64,000 nt of DNA from an uncultured Aquimarina sp. Its GTDB lineage: Bacteria > Bacteroidota > Bacteroidia > Flavobacteriales > Flavobacteriaceae. Position 1 is the first letter of the stretch. The number at the start of each line of letters is the position of its first letter. Under the pieces are notes generated by a model. It was given only the letters and a program-made list of their open reading frames with translations. It was not told where the DNA came from and ran no database searches. Positions 45,065 through 53,606 of this stretch are shown here, piece after piece. The stretch spans positions 682,001-746,000 of the forward strand of contig NZ_CANMED010000002.1 of assembly GCF_947496855.1 (NCBI RefSeq), written 5' to 3'. Position numbers and translations under genes: made by a program.

Positions 45065-46297
45065 TTAATCTTCAAATTCTGATTTTAATATTCTAATAAC
45101 TTCACCCACAGTCTCTTCCTCGAGATCTGTTCTTTTTACTAAATCTTTAATATCTTGTTCTAAAATACTCTTAGCTGTATCTAATCCTATTTTAGCAAAT
45201 TCTTCTATGATCCAAGAATCAATTTCATCAGAGAATTCTGACAACTCTACATCTTCCTCTACACCTTCTCTAAACACATCTATCTCATACCCTGTTAACT
45301 GACCTGCTAACCTTATATTATGACCGCCACGCCCAATTGCTTTAGAAACCTCTTCAGGCTTTAACATTACTTCTGCACGACCACCTTCTTCATTTAACTT
45401 TATAGAGGTTACTCTAGCAGGACTTAAAGCTCTGGTAATATATAGTTGTAAATTATTTGTGTAATTAATCACATCTATATTTTCATTTCCAAGTTCTCTT
45501 ACAATTCCATGAATACGAGACCCTTTCATACCAACACAAGCTCCCACAGGATCAATTCTATCATCATACGAATCTACAGCCACCTTCGCTTTTTCACCAG
45601 GAATCCTAACCACTTTCTTAACAGTAATTAAACCATCAAACACCTCAGGTATCTCTGATTCAAATAATTTCTCTAAAAACAAAGGAGAAGTTCTAGACAT
45701 CACAATTGCAGGTTTATTACCTTTTAACTCCACAGACTCAATTACTCCTCTTACATTTTCTCCTTTTCTGAAAAAATCCGATGGTATCTGTCTATCTTTA
45801 GGTAAAATAATCTCATTACCCTCATCGTCTAACAAAATAATTGCTCTATGACGAATATGATGAACTTCTGCAGTATATATCTCTCCTTCTAATTCTTTAA
45901 ATTGCTTATAAATATTAGTATTATCGTGTTCATGTATTTTAGAAATTAAATTTTGACGTAATGCCAAAATCGAACGCCTTCCTAAATCTATTAATTTAAC
46001 TTCCTGAGAAACATCTTCTCCTATTTCAAAATCAGGCTCTATTTTTTGAGCCTCAGAAAGAGATATTTCCTGATTTCCATCTTCTACTTCTCCATCAGCA
46101 ACTACAATACGGTTTCTCCAAATTTCTAAATCTCCCTTATCAGGATTTATAATGATATCGAAATTATCATCACTACCAAATTTCTTTTTTAATGCATTTC
46201 TAAACACATCTTCTAAGATCGCCATTAGCGTAACACGATCGATTAACTTATCATCCTTAAATTCTGAAAATGAATCTATTAATGCGATGTTTTCCAT
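45065..46297 (-). CDS. nusA: transcription termination/antitermination factor NusA
   Basis: A 410-residue NusA: N-terminal RNA polymerase-binding domain (to about residue 125), S1 domain (GEIYTAEVHHIRHRAIILLDD...ILPKDRQIPSDFFRKGENVRGVIESVELKGNKPAIVMSRTSPLFLEKLF) and two KH domains (DPVGACVGMKGSRIHGIVRELGNENIDVI and SKAIGRGGHNIRLAGQLTGYEIDVF). The C-terminal acidic repeats of the E. coli protein are missing, as usual outside proteobacteria. Middle gene of the operon, 12 bases after rimP. Confidence 0.97.
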   Translation of the reverse strand: MENIALIDSFSEFKDDKLIDRVTLMAILEDVFRNALKKKFGSDDNFDIIINPDKGDLEIWRNRIVVADGEVEDGNQEISLSEAQKIEPDFEIGEDVSQEVKLIDLGRRSILALRQNLISKIHEHDNTNIYKQFKELEGEIYTAEVHHIRHRAIILLDDEGNEIILPKDRQIPSDFFRKGENVRGVIESVELKGNKPAIVMSRTSPLFLEKLFESEIPEVFDGLITVKKVVRIPGEKAKVAVDSYDDRIDPVGACVGMKGSRIHGIVRELGNENIDVINYTNNLQLYITRALSPARVTSIKLNEEGGRAEVMLKPEEVSKAIGRGGHNIRLAGQLTGYEIDVFREGVEEDVELSEFSDEIDSWIIEEFAKIGLDTAKSILEQDIKDLVKRTDLEEETVGEVIRILKSEFED

Positions 46298-46309
46298 ATC
46301 AATTTATAA

Positions 46310-46777
46310 TTAAAATGTTATCATAACTTTTGCGTCTTGTATTTCTTTATACGAAACACAAGCTTCTTTTGTTACAGTTATTTTTCCTTTACCCACTGGT
46401 TTCGGCTCTCTGGTTTTCCAAACCAACGTTATATTGTCATCTGTCACAGAAGTCAATTCCCCTTCAATAGTGGTATTGTCCTCTGTTTTAATTTTCAACT
46501 TTCTTCCTATATTTTTCTTATACTGGCGTTGATGTGTTAGTCCTTCAGAAACTCCCGCAGACATTACCTGCAATGAAAAATCTTCTTCTTCACGATCCAG
46601 ATTATGCTCAATTGCTCTGCTTACAGCTATGCAATCTTCTACCGTCACCCCTTCATCACCATCAATGATGATCTCAATACTATTACCTCCTTGTATTTTT
46701 TGATCAATCAAAAAAAGCGTGGACCTTTCATTAAGGGCTTCTTCCAATAAACTCTGAACTTTATCTTTTAATGACAT
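46310..46777 (-). CDS. rimP: ribosome maturation factor RimP
   Basis: A 155-residue RimP, needed for late 30S assembly. Two domains are visible: the N-terminal alpha/beta part (KVQSLLEEALNERSTLFLIDQKIQGGNSIEIIIDGDEGVTVEDCIAVSRAIEHNLDREEEDFSLQVMSAGVS) and the SH3-like C-terminal part (GRKLKIKTEDNTTIEGELTSVTDDNITLVW). The frame opens further to a TTG at 46813, but that part runs through a hairpin; the ATG at 46777 gives the usual family start. First gene of the rimP-nusA-infB operon; a terminator-like hairpin lies 13 bases ahead. Confidence 0.93.
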   Translation of the reverse strand: MSLKDKVQSLLEEALNERSTLFLIDQKIQGGNSIEIIIDGDEGVTVEDCIAVSRAIEHNLDREEEDFSLQVMSAGVSEGLTHQRQYKKNIGRKLKIKTEDNTTIEGELTSVTDDNITLVWKTREPKPVGKGKITVTKEACVSYKEIQDAKVMITF

Positions 46778-46790
46778 AATTAGATAAAAA

Positions 46791-46811
46791 GAGGGGACTT
46801 TTCGTCCCCTC
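46791..46811 (-). promoter_or_regulatory. terminator-like hairpin in the rimP leader (possible attenuator)
   Basis: Perfect 8-bp GC-rich stem GAGGGGAC/GTCCCCTC with a five-base loop, followed leftward by a U5 tract (AAAAA at 46786-46790) and then the rimP ATG at 46777. It sits between the operon's promoter and the first gene, and no leftward gene precedes it, so it is not the end of another unit. It could be an attenuator responding to NusA or translation (inference). Confidence 0.6.
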
Positions 46812-46837
46812 AATTTGGTTTTTTAATTTCAACGGTG

Positions 46838-46868
46838 CAAAGATAGTAATAATATCTTAGATTCAAAA
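46838..46868 (-). promoter_or_regulatory. predicted promoter of rimP-nusA-infB
   Basis: Minus strand TTTTG (46864-46868), 18 bases, TATCTTTG (46838-46845), a near-perfect Bacteroidota promoter. The transcript would begin near 46831, about 54 bases before the rimP ATG, and would contain the hairpin at 46791-46811. Confidence 0.7.
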
Positions 46869-47038
46869 CCTAGTTAAGAATGAATTTATTCGTAATTTTA
46901 AATGACTATTAAGGGATTACCTCTATGATTTATCCAAAATAACACTTGAAAGACATATTGTAGCACGGTCCTTGATTTAACCAAAAAACGAAATAAAACT
47001 GTCTTTTTATTGACAAATTCTCCTAAACACAATTAATC

Positions 47039-47872
47039 ATGATCAAAAAAATTCTAGTACCTACAGATTTTTCTTCTCAAGCTGAAAGCGCACTTAAAGT
47101 AGCTGCTCAGATGGCTAAAAAAAACAACTGCCAAATTTATCTTTTACATATTTTAGAAATGCCAGTTCACTTAGTTGACTTAATGTCTTCTGGAGCTTCG
47201 GCTCCAGCACCAGAAGCTATTTTTTTCATGAAGCAAACTCATAAAAAGTTCGAGGAAGTCTTGGCTAATGATTATTTACAAGGTATAGAAATAATTGAAA
47301 CAGTAAGCTTTGAAGATGTGCTTCATGGTATTATGGATTCTTGCAAAAAAAATGATATTGATATTATCATAATGGGATCCCATGGCTCGTCAGGGTTTGA
47401 AGAATTGTTTATTGGATCAAACGCTGAGAAAGTAGTTCGAACATCTGAAAAACCAGTACTGGTTATTAAAGAAGATTGCGACATCTTTAATGTCAATGAT
47501 ATTGTTTATGCTACAAATTTTGACAATGAAGACAAACCTTCTTTAATTGCAGCTCACGAATTCGCAAAGCAATTAAACGCAAAACTTCATTTATTATGGA
47601 TAAACACCGCTAATAGCTTTAAAACAACAAGCGAAACCGAAGAAAAAATGAATTTAATGATCTCCGACTTGCCTATTGATAACTATACCTTAAACATTTA
47701 TAATGACATTAATATCGAGAAAGGAATTCTAAATTTTGCCAATTCAATGGATGCTGGCTTAATCGGAATTAGCACCCATGGGAGAAAAGGATTATCTCAC
47801 TTTATAAATGGGAGCCTTGGTGAAGATGTAGTGAATCATGCCAAAAGACCTGTCTTAACTTTCAAAATTTAG
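47039..47872 (+). CDS. universal stress protein, tandem UspA domains
   Basis: A 277-residue protein of two UspA domains. Domain 1 (residues 1-145) has the ATP-binding loop MGSHGSSGFEELFIGSNAEKVVRTSEKPVLVIK; domain 2 (about 153-277) has GISTHGRKGLSHFINGSLGEDVVNHAKRPVLTFK, with the G-2x-G-9x-G(S) pattern in both. Such proteins accumulate in starvation or stress and act as nucleotide-binding regulators. It is transcribed divergently from rimP and ends at the two-way terminator at 47914-47944. Confidence 0.92.
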   Translation: MIKKILVPTDFSSQAESALKVAAQMAKKNNCQIYLLHILEMPVHLVDLMSSGASAPAPEAIFFMKQTHKKFEEVLANDYLQGIEIIETVSFEDVLHGIMDSCKKNDIDIIIMGSHGSSGFEELFIGSNAEKVVRTSEKPVLVIKEDCDIFNVNDIVYATNFDNEDKPSLIAAHEFAKQLNAKLHLLWINTANSFKTTSETEEKMNLMISDLPIDNYTLNIYNDINIEKGILNFANSMDAGLIGISTHGRKGLSHFINGSLGEDVVNHAKRPVLTFKI

Positions 47873-47913
47873 ACAACGGGTTAAAGATTCACTTTCAAAA
47901 AAATCAAAAAAAT

Positions 47914-47944
47914 GCCACATTCAAGACAACTATCTGAATGTGGC
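47914..47944. terminator. bidirectional terminator, usp / orphan protein
   Basis: Perfect 10-bp stem GCCACATTCA/TGAATGTGGC with an 11-base loop, an A-rich run on the left (strong U tract leftward) and a weaker T-rich run on the right. Serves the convergent genes at 47872 and 47959. Confidence 0.75.
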
Positions 47945-47958
47945 TTATTATATTAATT

Positions 47959-48768
47959 TTAACAAGGCTGAAAACCGTATTGCTGATCAGGAGCGATCAA
48001 TTGCCAATAAACGGTATCTCCATCATTAAGATAATAGTCAGCAAAACTCATACCTTCATTTCCATTAGTCCCTCCGTAATTAGGCAGTCCATTGATAGAA
48101 TAAAACCAAAACGCAAAATCGGCATTAGGGTTAGACTGAAGATCGTAACAAGAATTACTAAGATCAGCCGTAATTGCATTTCCGTCTATTGTAATTTCTG
48201 ACACATAAGGCTTTTGATTACCTCCTAATACTGTTTGATAACTTATATTACTAGGAAAAGCCTGTGAAGCGCCCAACAAAAGTCTTGAAACAGTAGTATA
48301 CCCAGACCCAAACACAATTTGGAAATATCTGTAATTCGAATACGGACCTCCATCAGCATTTATATCACTGTTTTGTTTACAGGTGTAATCTTTAGAACCC
48401 CCATTAGGATAGTATACGTACATATGAAAAACTCCTCCATTTGAACTTACTCCGTTTTTTACTTCACTAGATTCCACATCAGAATTTGCTCTTAATACAT
48501 TAGTATGCATTTTGGAAGCAGAATTATGCAATACATTCTGCAATAATCTTAATGAACGTCGATAAGAAATCTTAGTACGTAACCCAAACCCGCTTTTGGA
48601 TGTGGCGGGTAAATGCTGTACTACCCTTCTCATTACTGCTCTTTCTGCTTTGGTAAGACCATAATTAGATTCAGAAGCCAATGGATTTTTAATAAATTGT
48701 TCTAAAGCCTGATCATCTAACATAAGGTGTTGGATATAATTATCCAGATTTGATTTAGATTTTTCCAT
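47959..48768 (-). CDS. orphan protein: LigA/Nif11-like N-terminus plus DUF4430-like C-terminal domain
   Basis: A 269-residue protein with no signal peptide or membrane helix. Residues 7-52 (LDNYIQHLMLDDQALEQFIK..YGLTKAERAVMRRVVQHLP) have the helical pattern of LigA-type and Nif11-type domains, the latter used as RiPP leaders. A basic linker (55-75) follows. Residues about 112-262 resemble DUF4430/transcobalamin C-terminal domains, with a repeated surface strand, FWFYSINGLPNYGG and a final YYLNDGDTVYWQL. Cys are at 130, 207 and 269, the last being the C-terminal residue. No neighbour gives a function; long non-coding DNA lies upstream. The domain calls are by eye, not by search. Confidence 0.6.
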   Translation of the reverse strand: MEKSKSNLDNYIQHLMLDDQALEQFIKNPLASESNYGLTKAERAVMRRVVQHLPATSKSGFGLRTKISYRRSLRLLQNVLHNSASKMHTNVLRANSDVESSEVKNGVSSNGGVFHMYVYYPNGGSKDYTCKQNSDINADGGPYSNYRYFQIVFGSGYTTVSRLLLGASQAFPSNISYQTVLGGNQKPYVSEITIDGNAITADLSNSCYDLQSNPNADFAFWFYSINGLPNYGGTNGNEGMSFADYYLNDGDTVYWQLIAPDQQYGFQPC

Positions 48769-49258
48769 TTGTATGAAATTGATTATTTAATAAACATAAA
48801 TAATTACTCCTACTCTATTAAAGGCTTTTCAGATTCCGCCTATTAATCAAAATAAATGGTAGCTACCAAATCAAATGATCCTTGTGGATCACATAACAAA
48901 TGTACTCTATTAACCAGTTTAAAAACCCAAGTATAAATACCTATATTTAGGGATTTTTCCCTTAATTAATAAAATTTCACATTCAAAAAATCATTACTTA
49001 TGTAAAATATAGGAGACTGAATAATTACTAAACAATCCACAGTCATAAAACAAAAAACTAATTGGTAATTTCAAAATAGACATCAATCAAATGCATAATC
49101 GAATAACGAAGATCGCAAGGAAGAAGGAGATAAAAGGTTTCTGAATTACACAAAGCCTAAACTTATAATAGATTCACATTTCATATTGATCTACCAAAAC
49201 TCCCTTCTACTAAGCTGAAGACAAACTTCTTGTCTCAACAAACTTAAACTTTACAAAT
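48769..49258. other. 490-base region without a recognisable gene
   Basis: I see no supported coding frame. It holds an inverted repeat AGGGA/TCCCT (48949-48962) directly after an AAATACCTATATTT imperfect palindrome, and a small hairpin TGATCC/GGATCA at about 48877-48892. These may belong to the promoter of the orphan protein at 48768, but no TAnnTTTG box was found. Confidence 0.5.
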
Positions 49259-49293
49259 AAAAAAAGGAGCAACATTTAAGTTACTCCTTTTTT
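49259..49293 (-). terminator. intrinsic terminator after tRNA-Gln
   Basis: Stem with GGAGTAAC/GTTGCTCC core (one G-U pair) extended by A/U pairs, followed leftward by a U-rich run. It begins two bases past the 3' end of the tRNA, so that the tRNA is a single-gene transcript. Confidence 0.7.
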
Positions 49294-49294
49294 G

Positions 49295-49367
49295 TTGGCC
49301 CACTAGGGCTCGAACCTAGACTCTTCTGTACCAAAAACAGACGTGTTGCCAGTTACACCATGGGCCA
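49295..49367 (-). tRNA. tRNA-Gln (anticodon TTG)
   Basis: 73 bases on the minus strand. Acceptor stem TGGCCCA/TGGGCCA with U1-A72, as in bacterial glutamine tRNAs; anticodon stem TCTGT/ACAGA with loop TTTTGGT, so anticodon UUG; T arm with GGTTCGAGCC. The discriminator is A and the CCA end is not encoded (CAA follows). Confidence 0.95.
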
Positions 49368-49582
49368 ATTCCGTAATGCGGATGCAAATTTAAACCTTTC
49401 TTTTAAGTATCCAAACATTTTTTAAAAAAAAATGTCTTATCATCACTTTAAAAAAAATATTACGCTAATTTTAAATATATATCTATCAAAATATAAACTT
49501 CTGTTAAGCGTTTGCTAAAAAAACCAATAGAGAAGAATTTTTATTACTAAATTCGCCACACGTTATATAACAGTTATATCTT

Positions 49583-52500
49583 ATGAGTACATTCAACTTT
49601 AAAAAGTGGAATCAAATATTAGGATGGGTAGTTTTCACAATAGCCTTACTAGTTTACTACCTAACCGTTGAACCAACTGCTAGTTTTTGGGATGCGGGTG
49701 AGTATATCGCAACCTCATCTAAATTACAAGTTGGACATCCTCCTGGAGCACCTTTATTTCAAATGATTGGTGCTTTTGCTTCGATATTCGCATCAGACCC
49801 AACTAATATAGCATTTGTCGTAAATATGACTTCAGCGTTTGCTAGTGCATTTGCCATTCTTTTTATGTTTTGGTCCATTACAATTCTAGTACAAAAGGTT
49901 ATTATAAAAGATGAAGAATTTACACAAGCCAAAGCATTAGCAACCTTGGGAAGTGGAATAGTAGGTTCTCTTGCATTTGCTTTTACCGACAGTTTCTGGT
50001 TTAATGCAGTAGAAGCAGAAGTGTACGCTATGGCTACGTGCATATTATCAATACTTTTCTATCTTGGATTACTTTGGGAAAGAGATATGCATAATCCTCG
50101 AGGAAATCGTTGGTTAATCTTAATCGCTTTTATCGCCGGACTTTCTTTTGGAATTCACTTCATGGGATTACTTTCAATTCCTGCTATTGGATTACTTTAC
50201 TATTTTAAAAATTACAAAGTTACCCTAAAAAACTTCATTACTGCTAACATCGTAGTTGTGGCCATACTATTATTCATTTTTAAATTACTTTTACCATCTA
50301 CCTTAAAACTATTTGGGTGGTTTGAGGTAAAATTCGTTAATAGTTTAGGGATGCCTTTCAATTCAGGGACTATATTTCTGGGACTAGTAATAGCCGCAGC
50401 ATTCTATTTCATTTTAAAACAGACCCGAAAAAAAGGATACCCTTTAATTAATTCTGCCATACTTTGTGTACTGTTTATTTTTATTGGATTTTCTTGTTGG
50501 ATAATGCTACCAATTAGAGCAAACGCAGGAACAGTTATTAATGAAAATAACCCTAATAATGCTCGTGAATTATTAGCATATTATAATCTAGAACAATATC
50601 CAGAAACACATTTATTTTATGGCCCACAATTTACCGAAATATATGCTGGACTGGACGAGGAAAACCCATATGAAGATGACAAACCTAAATATGAAAAGAA
50701 CCTTAAAACGGGAAAATATGATATCGTAAATGACTGGGAAAATGCCAGACAAAATATTGATGACGCCCAAAAAGCATTTTTACCAAGAATGTGGAGTACC
50801 GAACATATATCAAATTATATGGACTTTACAGGCCCTATTAAGTTTACTATTAAACCAGAATATCAGGATGAATCAGAATTACTGGAAGCTGTAACACAAT
50901 TCAGAAGGGAATATGCTGTAGGAAAACTAGACAATGATGATTACAACAAATTCTTGCGTTCCTTTGGAGATTATCTAAATGTCGAGAAACCTTCATTCAA
51001 GTCAAATATTCAATATTTGTTAGAATATCAAATGGGATATATGTATTGGAGGTATTTTATGTGGAATTTTGTTGGAAGGCAAGATGATAATCAGGGAAAA
51101 TATACAGATCTAGAAGGAAATTGGTTAAGTGGTATAAAATTTATAGACGAAATGCATTTGGGATCTCAGGATAATTTACCAACAGATGTAACAAAGAATA
51201 AAGCCCGTAATACATACTACTTTTTACCATTATTATTAGGGCTTATTGGTTTTGTATTTCAAATGCAACGAGATAAAAAGAATTTCTGGATCTTGTTAGT
51301 CTTTTTCTTATTCACGGGATTAGCATTAAAAATATATCTTAACGAAAGACCTTTCGAGCCCAGAGAACGAGATTATGCATTAGTTGGATCTTTTTATGTT
51401 TTTGCCATCTGGATCGGTTTTGGAGTATACGCTTTATTTGATATCCTAAAAAACTCGTTAAAACCCAAACTACTCGCACCCATAATAACTGTAATATGCT
51501 TACTCGCTGTTCCGGTTTTATTAGCTGCACAGAATTGGGATGACCATAATCGTTCTAATAGATATACTGCTCAAGCAATGGCAAAAATGTATCTACAATC
51601 ATGTCAGAAAGATGCAATTCTTTTTACTATTGGTGACAATGACACATTTGCCTTGTGGTATGCTCAGGACATAGAAGAATACAGAACAGATGTGAGAACG
51701 GTAAACACTAGCCTTTTTGCAACCGACTGGTATATTGACCAGATGAAACGCGCAGCATATGATGGCAAACCGATCCCATCTCAATTAACTCACGATTTCT
51801 ATCGATTTGGGAGTAATGACGCTATCTATTACAAGCCGGTTACCAATGACACTATGCTTATTAAAAACTGGATGCGATGGATCGAAACAGATGATCCAAG
51901 GACTAAAGGTGATCTACAAAATGGGAAACAAGTTAACACATTCCCAACTAAACATATTAGAATCCCTGTGGATAAAGAAGCTGTTCTTAGAAACGGGATT
52001 GTACAACAAAAAGATGCCGATCTAATTGTACCTTATATAGATATACATTTAAAAGGAGACTTACTTTTCAAGAATCGCTTATTAATGTTAGATATGATTG
52101 CAAACAATAACTGGGAAAGACCTATATATTTTACTGGAGGTAGTTTTGGAGATGATGACTATTTGTGGATGAAAGATTATCTTCAATTAGATGGAGTAAC
52201 CTATAAATTAGTCCCTATCAGAACTCCAATAGACAAAAGAAATCCATATGATATGGGTCGTATTGACACAGATGTTATGTATAAGAATGTAACCAGTTGG
52301 AATTGGGGAAATAGTGAAAACCCTAATATCTATCACGACCCAGAAACTCGTAAAAACGCTATAACCTACAGAAGTAATCTCGCAAGATTGGTAGAAGCTC
52401 TTATTACTGAGGGGAAAAAGAAAAAGGCTAAGGAAATTCTAGACCTCGGAATGGAAAAGATGCCCATAGAATATTATGAATATTACACATTATTAGAACC

Positions 52501-52897
52501 ATATGTTAGCGGTTACTATGAAATAGGAGAAAAGGAAAAGGCACGCGAACTATGGAACAAAATTGCGAAAAAATATCAAGAACAGCTTACTTATTTTGGA
52601 AGTCTTACATTAGAAAATCAGTATCAATATGCTAGCGAAATTGTTAGTAATGTAGAACGCTACAGAAGTGTTGTCGATCTATTACTTATCAATCAGGATA
52701 GAGATATGATAGAAGAAAAAGCAGAAGAATTTAATAGATATCTTAGACTATTTACCAGACTCTATTCTGAAGATGAAGAATATGACCGAGATCAACCAAT
52801 GACAATAGAGGAATTAGATGAGAATAGCTCAATAGGAAAAGAACTTCTAGAAGGAACTCAAACTATCGATTCTTTAGATAGCATACCAAATTCATAA
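49583..52897 (+). CDS. DUF2723 family membrane protein (glycosyltransferase-like)
   Basis: A 1104-residue protein. The first ~330 residues hold about nine transmembrane helices with the DUF2723 signature VEPTASFWDAGEYIATSSKLQVGHPPGAPLFQMIGAF, whose WDAGE/HPPG pair resembles the acidic loop of PMT-type mannosyltransferases. A hydrophilic region and further helices (about residues 545-660, including NERPFEPRERDYALVGSFYVFAIWIGFG) follow, then a soluble C-terminal half ending with helical repeat-like sequence (KKKAKEILDLGMEKMPIEYYEYY). The family is thought to transfer sugars to exported proteins in Bacteroidota; substrate unknown. Followed by a terminator and then a polysaccharide deacetylase. 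Confidence 0.9.
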   Translation: MSTFNFKKWNQILGWVVFTIALLVYYLTVEPTASFWDAGEYIATSSKLQVGHPPGAPLFQMIGAFASIFASDPTNIAFVVNMTSAFASAFAILFMFWSITILVQKVIIKDEEFTQAKALATLGSGIVGSLAFAFTDSFWFNAVEAEVYAMATCILSILFYLGLLWERDMHNPRGNRWLILIAFIAGLSFGIHFMGLLSIPAIGLLYYFKNYKVTLKNFITANIVVVAILLFIFKLLLPSTLKLFGWFEVKFVNSLGMPFNSGTIFLGLVIAAAFYFILKQTRKKGYPLINSAILCVLFIFIGFSCWIMLPIRANAGTVINENNPNNARELLAYYNLEQYPETHLFYGPQFTEIYAGLDEENPYEDDKPKYEKNLKTGKYDIVNDWENARQNIDDAQKAFLPRMWSTEHISNYMDFTGPIKFTIKPEYQDESELLEAVTQFRREYAVGKLDNDDYNKFLRSFGDYLNVEKPSFKSNIQYLLEYQMGYMYWRYFMWNFVGRQDDNQGKYTDLEGNWLSGIKFIDEMHLGSQDNLPTDVTKNKARNTYYFLPLLLGLIGFVFQMQRDKKNFWILLVFFLFTGLALKIYLNERPFEPRERDYALVGSFYVFAIWIGFGVYALFDILKNSLKPKLLAPIITVICLLAVPVLLAAQNWDDHNRSNRYTAQAMAKMYLQSCQKDAILFTIGDNDTFALWYAQDIEEYRTDVRTVNTSLFATDWYIDQMKRAAYDGKPIPSQLTHDFYRFGSNDAIYYKPVTNDTMLIKNWMRWIETDDPRTKGDLQNGKQVNTFPTKHIRIPVDKEAVLRNGIVQQKDADLIVPYIDIHLKGDLLFKNRLLMLDMIANNNWERPIYFTGGSFGDDDYLWMKDYLQLDGVTYKLVPIRTPIDKRNPYDMGRIDTDVMYKNVTSWNWGNSENPNIYHDPETRKNAITYRSNLARLVEALITEGKKKKAKEILDLGMEKMPIEYYEYYTLLEPYVSGYYEIGEKEKARELWNKIAKKYQEQLTYFGSLTLENQYQYASEIVSNVERYRSVVDLLLINQDRDMIEEKAEEFNRYLRLFTRLYSEDEEYDRDQPMTIEELDENSSIGKELLEGTQTIDSLDSIPNS

Positions 52898-52902
52898 AAT
52901 TC

Positions 52903-52935
52903 ATTGAGCCTCTTTAAAAAAGAGGCTCAATTTTT
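52903..52935 (+). terminator. intrinsic terminator between DUF2723 gene and polysaccharide deacetylase gene
   Basis: Perfect 12-bp stem ATTGAGCCTCTT/AAGAGGCTCAAT with short A-rich loop and T5 run (52931-52935). It ends only ten bases before the deacetylase start codon, leaving no space for a promoter between. Confidence 0.8.
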
Positions 52936-52944
52936 ATAACTAGC

Positions 52945-53583
52945 TTGAAAATAATCCCAGCCAAAACACCAGAGAGTATTAAACTACTATTCCCAAATTA
53001 TATTTGGGATTTTTATGATAGAAAACAGAAAACGATTTATCTCACCTTTGATGATGGGCCTATTCCTGAAGTTACGGAATTTGTTCTAGATCAATTAAAC
53101 CTATTTAACGCAAAAGCTACTTTCTTCTCTATTGGAGAAAACATTAAAAAACATCCTGAAGTTTTTAACAGAATCATTGTAGAAGGACATCGTATCGGGA
53201 ATCATACTATGAATCATCTAAAAGCTAGAAAAAGTACTTTTTCTAAATATGTCAATAATGTTCTAGAATGCGAAAAAAAAATAAACGAGCACATAAAAAT
53301 AAAAGATAAAATTTTTAGACCCCCGTATGGACAACTAAGCAAATCTAAGCTTACAGAATTAAGAAAGTACGGGTATCAAATTGTATTATGGGATGTTTTA
53401 TCAAAAGATTGGGATAAAAACGTATCTCCAAAACAATGTTTCAATAATGTAATAAATAATTCAAAAAGTGGAAGTATTATAGTTTTTCATGATAGCATCA
53501 AGGCCTCAAAAAATCTAGAATATGCATTGCCCAACGTATTAAAATACTTTACAGAAAAAGGATACATTTTTGATAAGATATAA
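52945..53583 (+). CDS. polysaccharide deacetylase (NodB/CE4 family)
   Basis: A 212-residue NodB-type deacetylase. CE4 motifs: IYLTFDDGPIPEVT (motif 1, catalytic and metal Asp), IGNHTMNHLKA (motif 2, H-x3-H), FRPPYGQ (motif 3), LWDVLSKDWDK (motif 4) and IIVFHDS (motif 5). It should remove acetyl groups from N-acetylated sugars in a metal-dependent way. No signal peptide is seen; the NodB core is nearly all of the protein. The start is TTG at 52945: the conserved leader MKIIPAKTPESIKLLFPNYIWDF requires it, and no in-frame ATG is near. Confidence 0.9.
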   Translation: MKIIPAKTPESIKLLFPNYIWDFYDRKQKTIYLTFDDGPIPEVTEFVLDQLNLFNAKATFFSIGENIKKHPEVFNRIIVEGHRIGNHTMNHLKARKSTFSKYVNNVLECEKKINEHIKIKDKIFRPPYGQLSKSKLTELRKYGYQIVLWDVLSKDWDKNVSPKQCFNNVINNSKSGSIIVFHDSIKASKNLEYALPNVLKYFTEKGYIFDKI

Positions 53584-53606
53584 TCAGATTTTTGATTACC
53601 ATATTC

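Noticed and set aside
46778..46813. TTG start giving a 12-residue longer RimP
   Set aside because: The extension is the leader hairpin with its U tract, and RimP proteins usually begin at MSLKDK-like sequence.
52945..53583. Periplasmic chitin or peptidoglycan deacetylase with signal peptide
   Set aside because: No signal peptide or membrane anchor is visible; the substrate and location were therefore left open.
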